A DNA stretch of 64,000 bases from Bacteroidetes bacterium 43-16 (GCA_001897525.1 MKTB01000015.1:248001-312000); one strand, 5' to 3'; positions 8,292 through 17,003 are shown, numbered from the stretch's first letter. The notes: generated from the letters alone by a model not told the origin. Made by a program: numbers and translations.

Positions 8292-9401
8292 TTACCAGTT
8301 GGGATAGTTGTTATTCCAGCCCCAGGATTCTGTCTTGGCACCTACTTTGAAGAACTTATCGAGGCTGATATTGATCCCTAATTCGTTATATGCACCGGCA
8401 GTAGCCATCACGGAGCGGCCGTAATGCACCTGTAATTTGTTTAAGTACAAACTGCCACCGAAACTGAAGCCTGCCATACCTTTCACTTCCAGGGTACTCA
8501 ACTCAGACCTGCGCAGATGGCTGTAGGCCACCATAATGCCCAGCCTCTTGCCTAAGGTCAGCTCTGCTCCCAGGTTGATGTGACGGAATAATTTATCGGC
8601 AAAATAGCTTTTATCATCGGTCACTGCGGAATCGGTATCGAAGAAGTTTTTCTTTTTATCTGCCGGGTTATTATACCGGATATCCCACTTATAGAGGTGA
8701 TGTGCCACTACAAAGATCTTGAGAGGTAAATTCTTCAATTCTTTGGTAATGCCTATATTGAGGTCAAAGGGTAAGGGTTCGGCCGTATTATTGGGATTGT
8801 AGCGCTTGGTCATAACTCCCATATTGCGCCCTACGATACCAATGGTAATTTTATTGGTGGTATCCATATAAGTGACCCCGACATCTGCCAGTAAAGCACC
8901 GGCTGTACGATCGGCCAGTATGGAGTGGGCATATTTAAGGGTAGCACCATAACGCCAGCGCTCCCCGTAACTCCTGGAGGCGGAGAGGTTCACCACCATA
9001 TCATTAGCCCGTACTACGCCCATAAAATTCCCGTAAATATCTGCAGCCGCGAAGGTGCCGTAATTCAGGCTTTGCACGCCGCCCCCAAAGGTGGTATTCC
9101 ACTTAGGGACATGATAGGCATATTGCAGATTTATGGCTTTGATATCTGCATAATACATATTGTAGTTAAAAGACAGTTGATTATGTAGTCCCGGCCGGTA
9201 CATGGAGGGGTTTTGCCAGGCCAGGCTCACATCTTGTGTAGGCATAGCAGGTGCAAGTCCACCCAAAGCGGTCACATGAGCACTATTCGCCACATTCAGG
9301 AACTCCATTGCATGTGTACCACCCACCACCTGGGCATAAACAGCATTCCCCAATGAGGAGCATATTGCAGCACCTAAGAATAATTGTTTCAATAATCTCA
9401 T
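8292..9401 (-). CDS. porQ: Type IX secretion system protein PorQ
   Basis: A 369-residue outer-membrane beta-barrel protein. ATG at 9401 gives a good signal peptide (MRLLKQLFLGAAICSSLGNAVYA before QVVGG); an upstream ATG at 9425 would add eight residues. The mature N-terminus GGTHAMEFLNVANSAHVTALGG and the AWQNP block are typical of PorQ-family proteins, which take part in the T9SS attachment complex that fixes cargo proteins to surface lipopolysaccharide in Porphyromonas. The two T9SS cargo proteins in this window make such a role plausible. Its neighbour PorU or other Por genes are not adjacent. Confidence 0.85.
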   Translation of the reverse strand: MRLLKQLFLGAAICSSLGNAVYAQVVGGTHAMEFLNVANSAHVTALGGLAPAMPTQDVSLAWQNPSMYRPGLHNQLSFNYNMYYADIKAINLQYAYHVPKWNTTFGGGVQSLNYGTFAAADIYGNFMGVVRANDMVVNLSASRSYGERWRYGATLKYAHSILADRTAGALLADVGVTYMDTTNKITIGIVGRNMGVMTKRYNPNNTAEPLPFDLNIGITKELKNLPLKIFVVAHHLYKWDIRYNNPADKKKNFFDTDSAVTDDKSYFADKLFRHINLGAELTLGKRLGIMVAYSHLRRSELSTLEVKGMAGFSFGGSLYLNKLQVHYGRSVMATAGAYNELGINISLDKFFKVGAKTESWGWNNNYPNW

Positions 9402-9610
9402 AAAATAGCTAACGTAAAAGCCCAAAAATCAGGTATATTTCTATGCAAAGTACGTCAATTTAAAATAAAGGCCTGCAAGTAGTCTGCTTTCATTTCGCTC
9501 AATACAAAGTTAAATTTCGCGAACACTAAGCCTTTAATCTTCATTTTTAGCCTATAAAATGCATAGATTCTGTATTTTACACCTTGAAAATAAATTATCC
9601 CGACAGATTA

Positions 9611-11068
9611 ATGAAAAACATAATTGCTACCCTGTTTCTATTGCATGCTGTGGTCATTGGATACGGACAGTCGCTGAGTTTCTCTAAGACCCAAAAATTC
9701 AATCCCAAAAAAGAACTGTTTTCAATCGGGGGCTGGGTCCAGGACCATTTAATGATCTATTATACGGAAAAGAACAAATCGTTTCTTGACCTGTATGATG
9801 CCAATATGGAGCGCAAGGCCATCGTTTCGTTAAACTTTATGCCCAGTGCACCCAAGCAGGTACAATTATTGCCGCAGGCGCAGCAGAGTTTGCTGATCTA
9901 CAGTGCACAGATCAACAATAAGGAATTCTTTTATGTTTCCAGGCTGGATAAAGACGGGAAAATACTGGGCAGACCTAAAAGTGTGGACACGGCTTCTCAG
10001 AATTTCTTCGGCAATACTAAATTCAGTTACCAGTTTATCCACTCTGAGGCCAATGATAAGGTTGGTGTTTTCAGTTACCGCATCAAGGACAGCAAGCTGG
10101 ATTTCCGGATAACGGTGGTGGATGACTCTTTAAACGTGGTCCATAGTTCTGCCCACACGGTGCCTATCAAAAGTTTTTACGAGGTGGCCCAGGTTATTTT
10201 AAAAGATGATGGCCGCTTTGTGATCCTGGTTACAGACCTTTCTACAAATAAAAATGATGAGGTGGCAGAAGCCATGGTCTATGTGGTGCAGCCGGAAGAC
10301 AAAAGAAATGCTGCCATCAAAGCATTCCCTTTTGACTTCGGTGATGTGTTTGTGGCGAATATTTTCCTGAAAGAGGACATTAATAATACGAATATCATAC
10401 ACTTTGCAGGGCTTACTAAAGGAAAAATGGGCACCTTGGATGGTGTATATTCCGGGAAGATCGACATGACTGCTTTAAATAATGAGCCTGTTGCCGGTAA
10501 GAATATCATGTTTGATAATAATATCAATGGTGCGGCTTTAAACCAGCGGGGCATCATCAGGAATTTTGTGATCCAGGATATTGTGGTAAAGAATGATGGC
10601 GGCATGGTACTTGTTTCGGAAGCTTTTGCGAAAATCGTAAGAACCAATTATGCAGGTCCCGGTTATTATAATGTAGGCTATGGCAGCATGGGCACGACCA
10701 GGTATATTGAATATTATTATGGCAATATCCTGATCCTGGACCTGAATGCTGACCAACGCCTTAAGGCTTACAGTACGATTCCTAAATGGCAAAAGTCTGT
10801 AGATGATTATGGTATTTATGCTTCTTATAGTTTATTGAATACGGGTAGCAATATGGCCTTTGTCTATAATGACCTGCTCAATAAGGGCTATAAAGTGAAC
10901 AGCACTATTGTTAACTTAGATGGTAAACAGGAGACCGCTGAAATTACTGCACAGATGAAGGGGGATGGTAAATGGATTCCTAAAATGGGTACACAGACCA
11001 GCGCCAAAGAACTGGTGATCCCGGTGCTCGGGGGTAATAAATTACAATTCGTAAAGGTTAATTTCTAA
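9611..11068 (+). CDS. Secreted protein of unknown function
   Basis: A 485-residue exported protein. ATG at 9611 gives the signal peptide MKNIIATLFLLHAVVIGYG before QSLSF; an upstream start at 9584 would add nine residues that spoil it. The mature protein is rich in beta-strand patterns with repeated motifs of alternating hydrophobics (LMIYYTEKNKSFLDLYD, DFRITVVDDSLNVV), which suggests a beta-propeller-like or sandwich protein of the periplasm or outer membrane. No enzymatic motif, sorting domain or lipobox is seen. It is followed after 20 bp by the CDP-alcohol phosphatidyltransferase gene on the same strand. Confidence 0.75.
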   Translation: MKNIIATLFLLHAVVIGYGQSLSFSKTQKFNPKKELFSIGGWVQDHLMIYYTEKNKSFLDLYDANMERKAIVSLNFMPSAPKQVQLLPQAQQSLLIYSAQINNKEFFYVSRLDKDGKILGRPKSVDTASQNFFGNTKFSYQFIHSEANDKVGVFSYRIKDSKLDFRITVVDDSLNVVHSSAHTVPIKSFYEVAQVILKDDGRFVILVTDLSTNKNDEVAEAMVYVVQPEDKRNAAIKAFPFDFGDVFVANIFLKEDINNTNIIHFAGLTKGKMGTLDGVYSGKIDMTALNNEPVAGKNIMFDNNINGAALNQRGIIRNFVIQDIVVKNDGGMVLVSEAFAKIVRTNYAGPGYYNVGYGSMGTTRYIEYYYGNILILDLNADQRLKAYSTIPKWQKSVDDYGIYASYSLLNTGSNMAFVYNDLLNKGYKVNSTIVNLDGKQETAEITAQMKGDGKWIPKMGTQTSAKELVIPVLGGNKLQFVKVNF

Positions 11069-11088
11069 ATCCTGATCTGCTCCCGGCT

Positions 11089-11700
11089 ATGTCGCTCAAA
11101 CACAAGATCCCTATTGCTTTAATCCTTTCCCGGCTGGTAATAGGTTTTGTATTGATCATGCTCAGCCTCCTGGACATAGCTCATTTCAAGTGGATCGCGC
11201 TTACGCTGGTCAGCTTCGGCCTGCTCAGCGATATTTTCGATGGCATCATTGCCCGGAAACTGAATATTTCCAACCAGAAGCTCCGTCGCCTGGATTCCAG
11301 CGTGGACCAGGTATTTTTCATTTGTACCGCGATCGCTGCTTACCTGCATTGCCCGGCTTTCTTTAGCGATAATTTTTTGAAGATAGGCATCCTGCTTGGT
11401 TTTGAGGCCCTGTGCTATATTGTAAGTTTTGTAAAGTTCAGGAAGGAGATTGCCACGCACTCTATTGGTGCCAAAATATGGACCTTGTTCTTATTTGCGA
11501 CACTGGTTCAGGTGATTGCACAGTGCCGCTCGGGTATTGTGTTTGAGCTTTGTTTCTGGATAGGGCTGGTCAGCCGTGCCGAGATCATTGCCATTATCCT
11601 GGTCCTTAAAAAGTGGACCAATGATGTGCCCAGCATTGTACACGCCTTCCAGTTGAGAAAAGACAAACCGATCAAAAGGAATAAACTGTTTAACGGCTAA
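11089..11700 (+). CDS. CDP-alcohol phosphatidyltransferase-family protein with altered motif
   Basis: A 203-residue integral membrane protein with about five to six helices. Near residue 47 it carries the CDP-alcohol phosphotransferase signature D-x2-D-G-x2-A-R-x8-G-x3-D-x3-D. All four Asp, the first Gly, Ala and Arg are present (DIFDGIIAR ... LDSSVD), but the second Gly is replaced by Leu (NQKLRRLD). Members join CDP-diacylglycerol with glycerol 3-phosphate, serine or inositol phosphate and act in phospholipid synthesis; the acceptor here is not apparent. It probably shares a transcript with the secreted protein upstream (20-bp gap), and converges on murB. Confidence 0.85.
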   Translation: MSLKHKIPIALILSRLVIGFVLIMLSLLDIAHFKWIALTLVSFGLLSDIFDGIIARKLNISNQKLRRLDSSVDQVFFICTAIAAYLHCPAFFSDNFLKIGILLGFEALCYIVSFVKFRKEIATHSIGAKIWTLFLFATLVQVIAQCRSGIVFELCFWIGLVSRAEIIAIILVLKKWTNDVPSIVHAFQLRKDKPIKRNKLFNG

Positions 11701-11706
11701 GGACTG

Positions 11707-12723
11707 CTAAATGATCTGTACTTCACGCTCCAGCGTGATCCCGAATTTTTCTTCTACAGATGCAATGATGCGGGTAGACAATTCAAATATCTCAGTCCCT
11801 GATGCAGTGCCGTAATTGACCAGTACCAAAGGTTGTTTGGGATGCACCCCTGCATCTCCCTCCCGAAATCCTTTCCAGTTGCATTGTTCAATCAGCCAGG
11901 CGGCCGGTATTTTTGTTTTATCCTGCCCTACTTTATAGCCGGGAGCTGTGCTGTATTGAGCTCTGATGGCTTCATACACTTCGTTCTTCACTTCAGGATT
12001 TTTAAAAAAGCTGCCTGCATTACCCACCACTTTAGGATCAGGCAATTTTGAGCTCCGGATAGCGATCACGGCTTCTGCCACGTCTTTAATACCAGGTTGG
12101 GTGATCTGCCTGCTGTCCAGCTCTTCTTTAATATTCCCGTAAGAAGTATTCAGGGAAGGTGTTTTGGAGAGTTGCCACTCTACCTCTGTAATGATGTATT
12201 TGCCTTTAAGCTCCTGCTTGAATATGCTGTCCCTGTAGCCAAAGCGGCAATCTTTATTGTCCAGGTAGTCAAAAGTTTCTTTTTCTATATCCCAGTAATG
12301 CACTTTTGTGATCAACTGTTTTACTTCAACACCATAAGCCCCTATATTCTGAATGGGCGCAGCTCCTACCGTCCCGGGGATCAAGGCCAGGTTTTCAATA
12401 CCGCAATAGTTGTGGGCAATACAGTACAGCACAAATTCATGCCAGACCTCTCCTGCGCCCACTTTGAGCCGGATGTGCGTTTCATCTTCCCCGATCAGTT
12501 CAATGCCTTTTATCTCATTTTTAATGACCCATTTATCCGGCTGTTGCGTGAACAGCATATTGCTGCCTCCGCCCAGGATCAATACAGGCAAGCCTTCCGG
12601 CGCATTTGCAGCCAGGGAACTACAGTCTGCTCTTTCCCTGATCACAGAAAAATAAGGTGCCTTTACCGGCATACCGAAGGTATTGAGTTGATCTAAAGCG
12701 TAATCTTTTTCAATGTTTATCAT
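11707..12723 (-). CDS. murB: UDP-N-acetylmuramate dehydrogenase MurB (type I)
   Basis: A 338-residue FAD enzyme that reduces UDP-N-acetylglucosamine enolpyruvate to UDP-N-acetylmuramate in the cytoplasmic stage of peptidoglycan synthesis. The FAD-binding domain shows GGGSNML (about 52) and LIPGTVGAAPIQNIGAYG (about 115-132). The Tyr of the CRFGYRDS loop marks the type I (E. coli-like) form, and NAGSFFKNP contains the Ser proton donor. The start at 12723 (ATG, MINIEKDYALDQLNTFG) fits the family; a GTG three codons earlier is less likely. It follows the LDH2-type dehydrogenase by 40 bp in the same direction. Confidence 0.95.
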   Translation of the reverse strand: MINIEKDYALDQLNTFGMPVKAPYFSVIRERADCSSLAANAPEGLPVLILGGGSNMLFTQQPDKWVIKNEIKGIELIGEDETHIRLKVGAGEVWHEFVLYCIAHNYCGIENLALIPGTVGAAPIQNIGAYGVEVKQLITKVHYWDIEKETFDYLDNKDCRFGYRDSIFKQELKGKYIITEVEWQLSKTPSLNTSYGNIKEELDSRQITQPGIKDVAEAVIAIRSSKLPDPKVVGNAGSFFKNPEVKNEVYEAIRAQYSTAPGYKVGQDKTKIPAAWLIEQCNWKGFREGDAGVHPKQPLVLVNYGTASGTEIFELSTRIIASVEEKFGITLEREVQII

Positions 12724-12763
12724 GAAGCACACGGTGTGATGAGTAATAATTGGGGAATCAAAT

Positions 12764-13840
12764 TTATTGCAGGCGGTCTAGTGCAAATTTATCGGCCAGA
12801 CTATGCAGATCGGCCAGCACCTCCTCATGTAAGGGAATCCCATTTGCAGCACGCTCTTTTTCATATTCTCGCTCCGGGTCTCCCGGTATCAATACTTTTT
12901 GCGCCGCATCTACCGGCTCCGCATCTCTGAAACGGCCGATCCAGCGGTCCATCTCTTCCAGGAAGCTTTCTTTGGAGCGGAAGGCATCTACACGCATAGC
13001 GCCTAAGAAATGGCCCAGTCCTTCTCCCGGCATATTTTGCGGTAAAGGAACGTAGGCAGGAAAAGGAGGTGCCCAGGGGCCATAAGAGGCCCCGCCCAGC
13101 ACACCGGAGAGGATATCCACGATACTTCCCATAGCATATCCCTTATGGCTGCCGTGCAGGCGGTCTCCGCCCAGGGGCAGTAATGCACCTTGCTGTTTTA
13201 ATATATTGGCATCACTGGAGGCGGATCCGTCTTTATCCTGTACCCAGCCATCGGGTGTATCTTCTTTTTTTCTCTGGAGGATCTCCAGTTTGCCATTCGC
13301 TGCGGTGGTCGTTGCCATATCGGCCACAAAAGCAGGCTGATGTTTTGCCGGGATGGCCACGGCAATAGGATTGGTCCCCAGCATTCTTTCTTTAGAAAAG
13401 GTAGGTGCTACCAGTGCGCTCGCATTGGTGAGGGCGATGCCGATCATATCTTCTTCCAGGGCCATCATGGCATGAATGCCGGCAATCCCGAAATGGTTGC
13501 TGTTTTTAACGGCTACCCAACCGGTGCCTACTTCTTTAGCTTTCTTAATGGCAAGCTCCATAGCATAAGGGGCTACTACGAGTCCCAGTCCGCGGTCTCC
13601 GTCTACCGTAGCTGTAGAGGGGGTTTCATGGACAATACTTACCTGGGGTATTGCATTTACTCTTCCCGTTTCCCAGAGCCTCACATAACCGACCAGGCGC
13701 GCAATGCCGTGGCTGTCTATACCGCGCATATCTGCGCTGAGCAATACTTTGGTAGCTACATGGGCATCTTCTTTAGGGCAGCCCATTTTCAAAAAAATGG
13801 TATTTGCAAAATCAAATAAGGTCTGGTAACTGAAACTCAT
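12764..13840 (-). CDS. Malate/L-lactate dehydrogenase (LDH2/MDG2 family)
   Basis: A 358-residue NAD(P)-dependent 2-hydroxyacid dehydrogenase of the LDH2 family (malate, L-lactate, ureidoglycolate or sulfolactate dehydrogenases), unrelated to ordinary Rossmann-type LDH. The typical early block LLSADMRGIDSHGIARL (about 40-56) includes the catalytic His region, followed by VKNSNHFGIAGIHAM, GTNPIAVAIP and the HKGYAMGSIVDILSG segment. ATG at 13840 (MSFSYQTLFDFA) was preferred over 13864, which would add eight residues not typical of the family. The exact substrate cannot be called from sequence. It likely shares a transcript with murB, an unrelated function. Confidence 0.9.
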   Translation of the reverse strand: MSFSYQTLFDFANTIFLKMGCPKEDAHVATKVLLSADMRGIDSHGIARLVGYVRLWETGRVNAIPQVSIVHETPSTATVDGDRGLGLVVAPYAMELAIKKAKEVGTGWVAVKNSNHFGIAGIHAMMALEEDMIGIALTNASALVAPTFSKERMLGTNPIAVAIPAKHQPAFVADMATTTAANGKLEILQRKKEDTPDGWVQDKDGSASSDANILKQQGALLPLGGDRLHGSHKGYAMGSIVDILSGVLGGASYGPWAPPFPAYVPLPQNMPGEGLGHFLGAMRVDAFRSKESFLEEMDRWIGRFRDAEPVDAAQKVLIPGDPEREYEKERAANGIPLHEEVLADLHSLADKFALDRLQ

Positions 13841-13927
13841 ATCCTGTATATTCTTTCCTTCCAATATGGAACGGTGAAATTAGTTATTTTTAAAGTAGAG
13901 CGTTACCAAAAATTTATATAAAAGCCC

Positions 13928-13959
13928 TTGTTGTAGAAAAGATCATTCACTTATTTTTG
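13928..13959 (+). promoter_or_regulatory. Promoter of the repeat lipoprotein gene
   Basis: TTG copies at 13928-13933 are followed by TATTTTTG at 13952-13959, an exact TAnnTTTG match at about 21 bp between box starts. The start codon is 26 bp downstream. Confidence 0.55.
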
Positions 13960-13985
13960 TAACAGTATTTAAAGCATACATAATT

Positions 13986-14438
13986 ATGAAACGTATATTT
14001 TTAATTGCCGGAGCGGCCACATTTTTATTGAGCGCCTGTGGCGAAGAAGACAACAAGACCCCGGGGCAGCACCTGGATGCGGCTATAGACAGCAGTAAGG
14101 AGTTCAGCAAAGAAGCCGTGCAAGCGACCGATAAAGCCGCAACAGAGTTGGGCGAGGACGTAAAGGCGGGCACGCAGGCTGCCGGGCAAAAGATTGAAGA
14201 AGGTAGTAAAAACCTGGCCGAAGATGCCAGACATGCCGGCGAAAAGACAGTGAATGGTGCCAAAGAACTGGGTAAAGACATAAAAGACGGGGTAAAGGCT
14301 GCGGGTAAAGAAACCGCAGAGGGTGCTAAAGAATTAGGCAAAGACATAAAGGACGGCACGAAAGCGGCCGGTAAAGAGATCAAAGAAGGTGCTATAAAAA
14401 CAAAAGATGCCGTGAAAGATGCGGTAAAAAATAATTAA
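13986..14438 (+). CDS. Lipoprotein with LEA/apolipoprotein-like amphipathic repeats
   Basis: A 150-residue protein with a lipoprotein signal (FLLSAC, Cys18) and a mature part made almost only of Lys, Glu, Ala, Asp and Gly in 11-residue amphipathic helical repeats, such as AAGKETAEGAK and ELGKDIKDGVK. Two 22-residue units (coded at 14256-14321 and 14322-14387) are nearly identical. This composition is like late-embryogenesis-abundant (LEA) and YtxH-type proteins: extended, hydrophilic and possibly stress-protective or membrane-associated. No enzymatic role is suggested. The gene is monocistronic with its own promoter. Function is inferred from composition only. Confidence 0.8.
   Translation: MKRIFLIAGAATFLLSACGEEDNKTPGQHLDAAIDSSKEFSKEAVQATDKAATELGEDVKAGTQAAGQKIEEGSKNLAEDARHAGEKTVNGAKELGKDIKDGVKAAGKETAEGAKELGKDIKDGTKAAGKEIKEGAIKTKDAVKDAVKNN
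14256..14387 (+). repeat. Two tandem 66-bp units in the lipoprotein gene
   Basis: Units 14256-14321 and 14322-14387 encode 22-residue copies that begin GAKELGKDIKDG and differ at only a few residues, while many third codon positions differ. The duplication is therefore old or selected at protein level. Confidence 0.8.
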
Positions 14439-14456
14439 GTCATACATTTCATTAAG

Positions 14457-14496
14457 CCACACAGGGAATAGCCGCAAGGACTTAATCGCTGTGTGG
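14457..14496 (+). terminator. Possible terminator hairpin after the repeat lipoprotein gene
   Basis: CCACACAG (14457-14464) pairs with CTGTGTGG (14489-14496), and pairing continues imperfectly outwards. There is no U-tract after the stem, so this may be a weak terminator or mRNA-end structure. Confidence 0.4.
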
Positions 14497-14511
14497 TTCA
14501 TGAAAATAGAT

Positions 14512-14519
14512 TAATTTTG
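14512..14519 (+). promoter_or_regulatory. Candidate -7 box (TAATTTTG) for the Cys-containing lipoprotein
   Basis: TAATTTTG fits TAnnTTTG and lies 23 bp before the start codon at 14543. The -33 box is not clear. Confidence 0.4.
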
Positions 14520-14542
14520 CAGGCTTACATATCCTGATCCAG

Positions 14543-14902
14543 ATGAGCTACTTTAAAACCACTTTATGCTTTATCGCCATTGCCTTTACTCTATCCTCCT
14601 GCGGATCTTCTGAACCACAGGAAAAAGAAGCATGGACCGATGCACAGAAGAAAGAGTTTAAAGATAATTGCTTCACCTCTACCCGCTTTAGTTTCCAGCA
14701 ACTGGGCAAGCCGCTGGCAGATGACCAGATCAATAGGATCTGTGACTGTACGGCACAGGAAATAGAAAGCCAGTATAGCTATAAGGCTACTTCACGTATT
14801 CCTAAAGCCAAAGTACAGGCGATCCTGAGCGCAGCACTGGAAAAATGTGCCCCGGATGTGATGGCCCAGGCTGCCGCTGACACGATTGTTCCTGCAAAAT
14901 AA
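14543..14902 (+). CDS. Small lipoprotein of unknown function
   Basis: A 119-residue exported protein with a lipobox (TLSSC, Cys20). The mature domain has four further Cys (NCFTS, ICDCTAQ and KCAPDV), which might form two disulfides in the periplasm. The spacing resembles small helical proteins of about 100 residues in Bacteroidota (a helix, IxxICDC, a long helix, then LEKC) but I do not recognise a named family with certainty. It is monocistronic and converges on the response regulator gene. Confidence 0.75.
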   Translation: MSYFKTTLCFIAIAFTLSSCGSSEPQEKEAWTDAQKKEFKDNCFTSTRFSFQQLGKPLADDQINRICDCTAQEIESQYSYKATSRIPKAKVQAILSAALEKCAPDVMAQAAADTIVPAK

Positions 14903-14915
14903 TCGCAGGAAAACT

Positions 14916-15566
14916 TCATAAAGCCACTATGCCATTTTTGATGGCAAACAAAACCAGGCCTGTCCTGGATTTAATATCCAGTTTTTCAAATAAAGCATCC
15001 CGGTAACCATCTACTGTTCTCGGGCTTACAAACATGGCACGCGCTATTTCTGCATAGGTCATCTCGGAACAGGCATGTTGTAAAAAATTTATTTCCCGCT
15101 CGGTCAGCTTTTCTGTAATTGCGGCATCTTTATGCCTTACGATTTGCTGCATGACGCTATGGCTGAGCATATCGTTATAAAAATAACCGTCTTTATGAAT
15201 GGTCGTAATGGCCCTTCTCAGCTCCTCGGTGTCTGCATTCTTTAAGACATAGCCCCGGGCACCATTACGGATCATTTTAACTACAGATAATTCATCATCC
15301 AGGGTAGAGAGCGCCAGAACGCCGATCTGCGGAAATGTTTCATAGAGAGAACTGGCGGTCTCAAAGCCGTTCATTTCGGGCATCCTGATGTCCAGCAGGG
15401 CCACATCCGGCCGGTCTTTTTGCCGGAGTTGCTCCATGAGTTCGGCCCCGTTATTGACATCGCACACGACCTCGAAACCGGGGATCTGTCCCAGCAGCAT
15501 GGAGAGTCCTTTTCTAAACAGTACATGATCATCCGCTATCGCTATTTTGATGGATATTTCTTTCAT
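14916..15566 (-). CDS. NarL/LuxR-family response regulator
   Basis: A 216-residue two-component response regulator. The receiver domain (1-125) has the acidic pair D12-D13, the phosphoacceptor D59 (LLDIRMPEMNG), the Ser/Thr switch in LALSTL and Lys in YVLKNA. The output domain (about 148-216) is a LuxR-type helix-turn-helix with LTEREINFLQHACSEMTYAEIA and VSPRTVDGYRDALFEKL. It should be phosphorylated by the kinase whose gene overlaps its own start by 38 bp, and then bind DNA as a dimer. Target genes are unknown. Confidence 0.93.
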   Translation of the reverse strand: MKEISIKIAIADDHVLFRKGLSMLLGQIPGFEVVCDVNNGAELMEQLRQKDRPDVALLDIRMPEMNGFETASSLYETFPQIGVLALSTLDDELSVVKMIRNGARGYVLKNADTEELRRAITTIHKDGYFYNDMLSHSVMQQIVRHKDAAITEKLTEREINFLQHACSEMTYAEIARAMFVSPRTVDGYRDALFEKLDIKSRTGLVLFAIKNGIVAL

Positions 15567-16359
15567 ATGGAATCGTTAAGGTTATTGTAGTTCCATCTCC
15601 GGGTGCTGAGCGCAAGTCGAAGACACCTTTCAGCAGCGCCATCCTATGCTCCATAGTTTTCAGCCCCAGGCCGTTCTGCGCAGTAGTATTGAAGGTCTCT
15701 GCCTCAAACCCTTTCCCATCGTCCCGGACCTCGATGCTCACGTTTTGCGCATCAGTAATATAAGCACTTAAATACAAGGAAGTGGCCCCGGCATGTTTCA
15801 GGCTATTCTGGATACATTCCTGGACCATCCTGAATAGGATGATCTTTTGCTCCTGTGGCAATACGATGCCCTGTGCTACCTGCACTGCACACCTGAGGAT
15901 ACCGGATTTGTTGACTTTTTCGCACTGGCTCTCCAGAAAGGCCTTTAAGCTGACCTTTTTTAAATGTTCGCCATTGATATTCCGGGCCAGGTACCTGAGC
16001 TCATTCAAGGCAATGCCTACATTTTCTTTAATGTCTGTGGTGCTTACTTTCTTCGGATCGTTTTCCCAGATATTCAACTGTACGGAAGCGAGGCTGAGCA
16101 ATTGCCCTACATGATCATGAATTTCGCTGCTCAGGTTACTGAAGGTGATCTCCTGGATCTCTATCTGTGACTGGAGCATTTGTTCTTTAAAGCTTCTTTG
16201 CAGCATCGCTTTTTCTACAAAATGTGTTCTCTTTTTCTTGTTGTACACGACTACAAATGCCAGCAAAGCGGATACCATGATCAGGGAGATCACCGTAAGC
16301 ACGGTTATGATGATGATGATATTCGAGACTGATACCTGCATAGGAAAGCGTATATCCAA
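15529..16359 (-). CDS. Sensor histidine kinase (HisKA_3/DegS-LiaS type)
   Basis: A 276-residue membrane kinase. One N-terminal helix (about 12-38) is followed by a coiled segment, a HisKA_3 dimerisation domain with phosphoacceptor H81 in SEIHDHVGQLL, and an HATPase domain with VQECIQNSLKHAGA (N box), VRDDGKGF (G1) and NGLGLKTMEHR (G2). There is no periplasmic sensor domain: at most a few residues precede the helix. The gene overlaps both neighbours, 55 bp with the membrane protein upstream and 38 bp with the response regulator downstream, so the three are translationally linked. A start at 16341 would still overlap. Confidence 0.92.
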   Translation of the reverse strand: MDIRFPMQVSVSNIIIIITVLTVISLIMVSALLAFVVVYNKKKRTHFVEKAMLQRSFKEQMLQSQIEIQEITFSNLSSEIHDHVGQLLSLASVQLNIWENDPKKVSTTDIKENVGIALNELRYLARNINGEHLKKVSLKAFLESQCEKVNKSGILRCAVQVAQGIVLPQEQKIILFRMVQECIQNSLKHAGATSLYLSAYITDAQNVSIEVRDDGKGFEAETFNTTAQNGLGLKTMEHRMALLKGVFDLRSAPGDGTTITLTIPYERNIHQNSDSG

Positions 16360-16961
16360 AAACTATACATGATAAAATTAAGGAAAATGTAAATCACTTG
16401 CTTTAAAGGCAGTTTATAAGTATAATAAATTTCTATAAGTGATTGATAGAAAATGAGGGTCATGGTGGAACCCAAGGCGTGGAACAAAATACCGGACAGT
16501 ATCCAGAAGGGAGGATAAGTGCCTAAGCTAAAGTAATCTTCGCGCTTGAGCAAGAGAAAGAAGTACAGGCAGCAGAGGATAAAGAACCAGATATTGCTCC
16601 ATGCAATGCTCCGGTAGGCCAGTTGGCTAAAACCGTCGCTGTAGATCTCCAAAGCATACACGAGGAAGATGAGACAGATACCTGCTATAATGACGCGCTT
16701 AGCTATACTGCGCTTAAAGCCGAGCAGGTTTTTAAACAGGTAGAAATAGAAGATGTACTGGAGCGGGAGGTAGAGGTTAAAGATCCAGTTATTGGTCTTT
16801 ACCCCTTCAACGATGATAAGGTAGGTGGCGCTGCCTTCTGTGAGGACCACAACTGCCAGGTAGTAGATAAAATACCTCCACCATGTTCTATCTTTTGATA
16901 GAAAAATGATGGAGGCAATTAAGGCCAATAGTTCTATAATGGGGTTAACAATTAAAAACAT
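16305..16961 (-). CDS. Membrane protein, candidate sensory subunit of the adjacent kinase
   Basis: A 218-residue polytopic protein with about seven predicted membrane helices and short loops, rich in Phe, Tyr and Leu. No catalytic motif is evident. Its stop codon lies inside the histidine kinase gene (55-bp overlap), and the kinase itself has only one membrane helix and no extracytoplasmic domain. By analogy with 7TM-type sensors, this protein may supply the sensory input; that is inference from gene order. Its small size and helix count also resemble other uncharacterised membrane proteins common in Bacteroidota. Confidence 0.8.
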   Translation of the reverse strand: MFLIVNPIIELLALIASIIFLSKDRTWWRYFIYYLAVVVLTEGSATYLIIVEGVKTNNWIFNLYLPLQYIFYFYLFKNLLGFKRSIAKRVIIAGICLIFLVYALEIYSDGFSQLAYRSIAWSNIWFFILCCLYFFLLLKREDYFSLGTYPPFWILSGILFHALGSTMTLIFYQSLIEIYYTYKLPLKQVIYIFLNFIMYSFWIYAFLCRYQSRISSSS

Positions 16962-17003
16962 AGAGGCAGCTCTGTGTATTGAGTTTCATCAAACCATGTT
17001 TTG

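Noticed and set aside
14025-14383. Long minus-strand frames opposite the repeat lipoprotein gene
   Set aside because: They are produced by the biased codons of the repetitive gene; the plus-strand protein has a lipobox and clear repeats.
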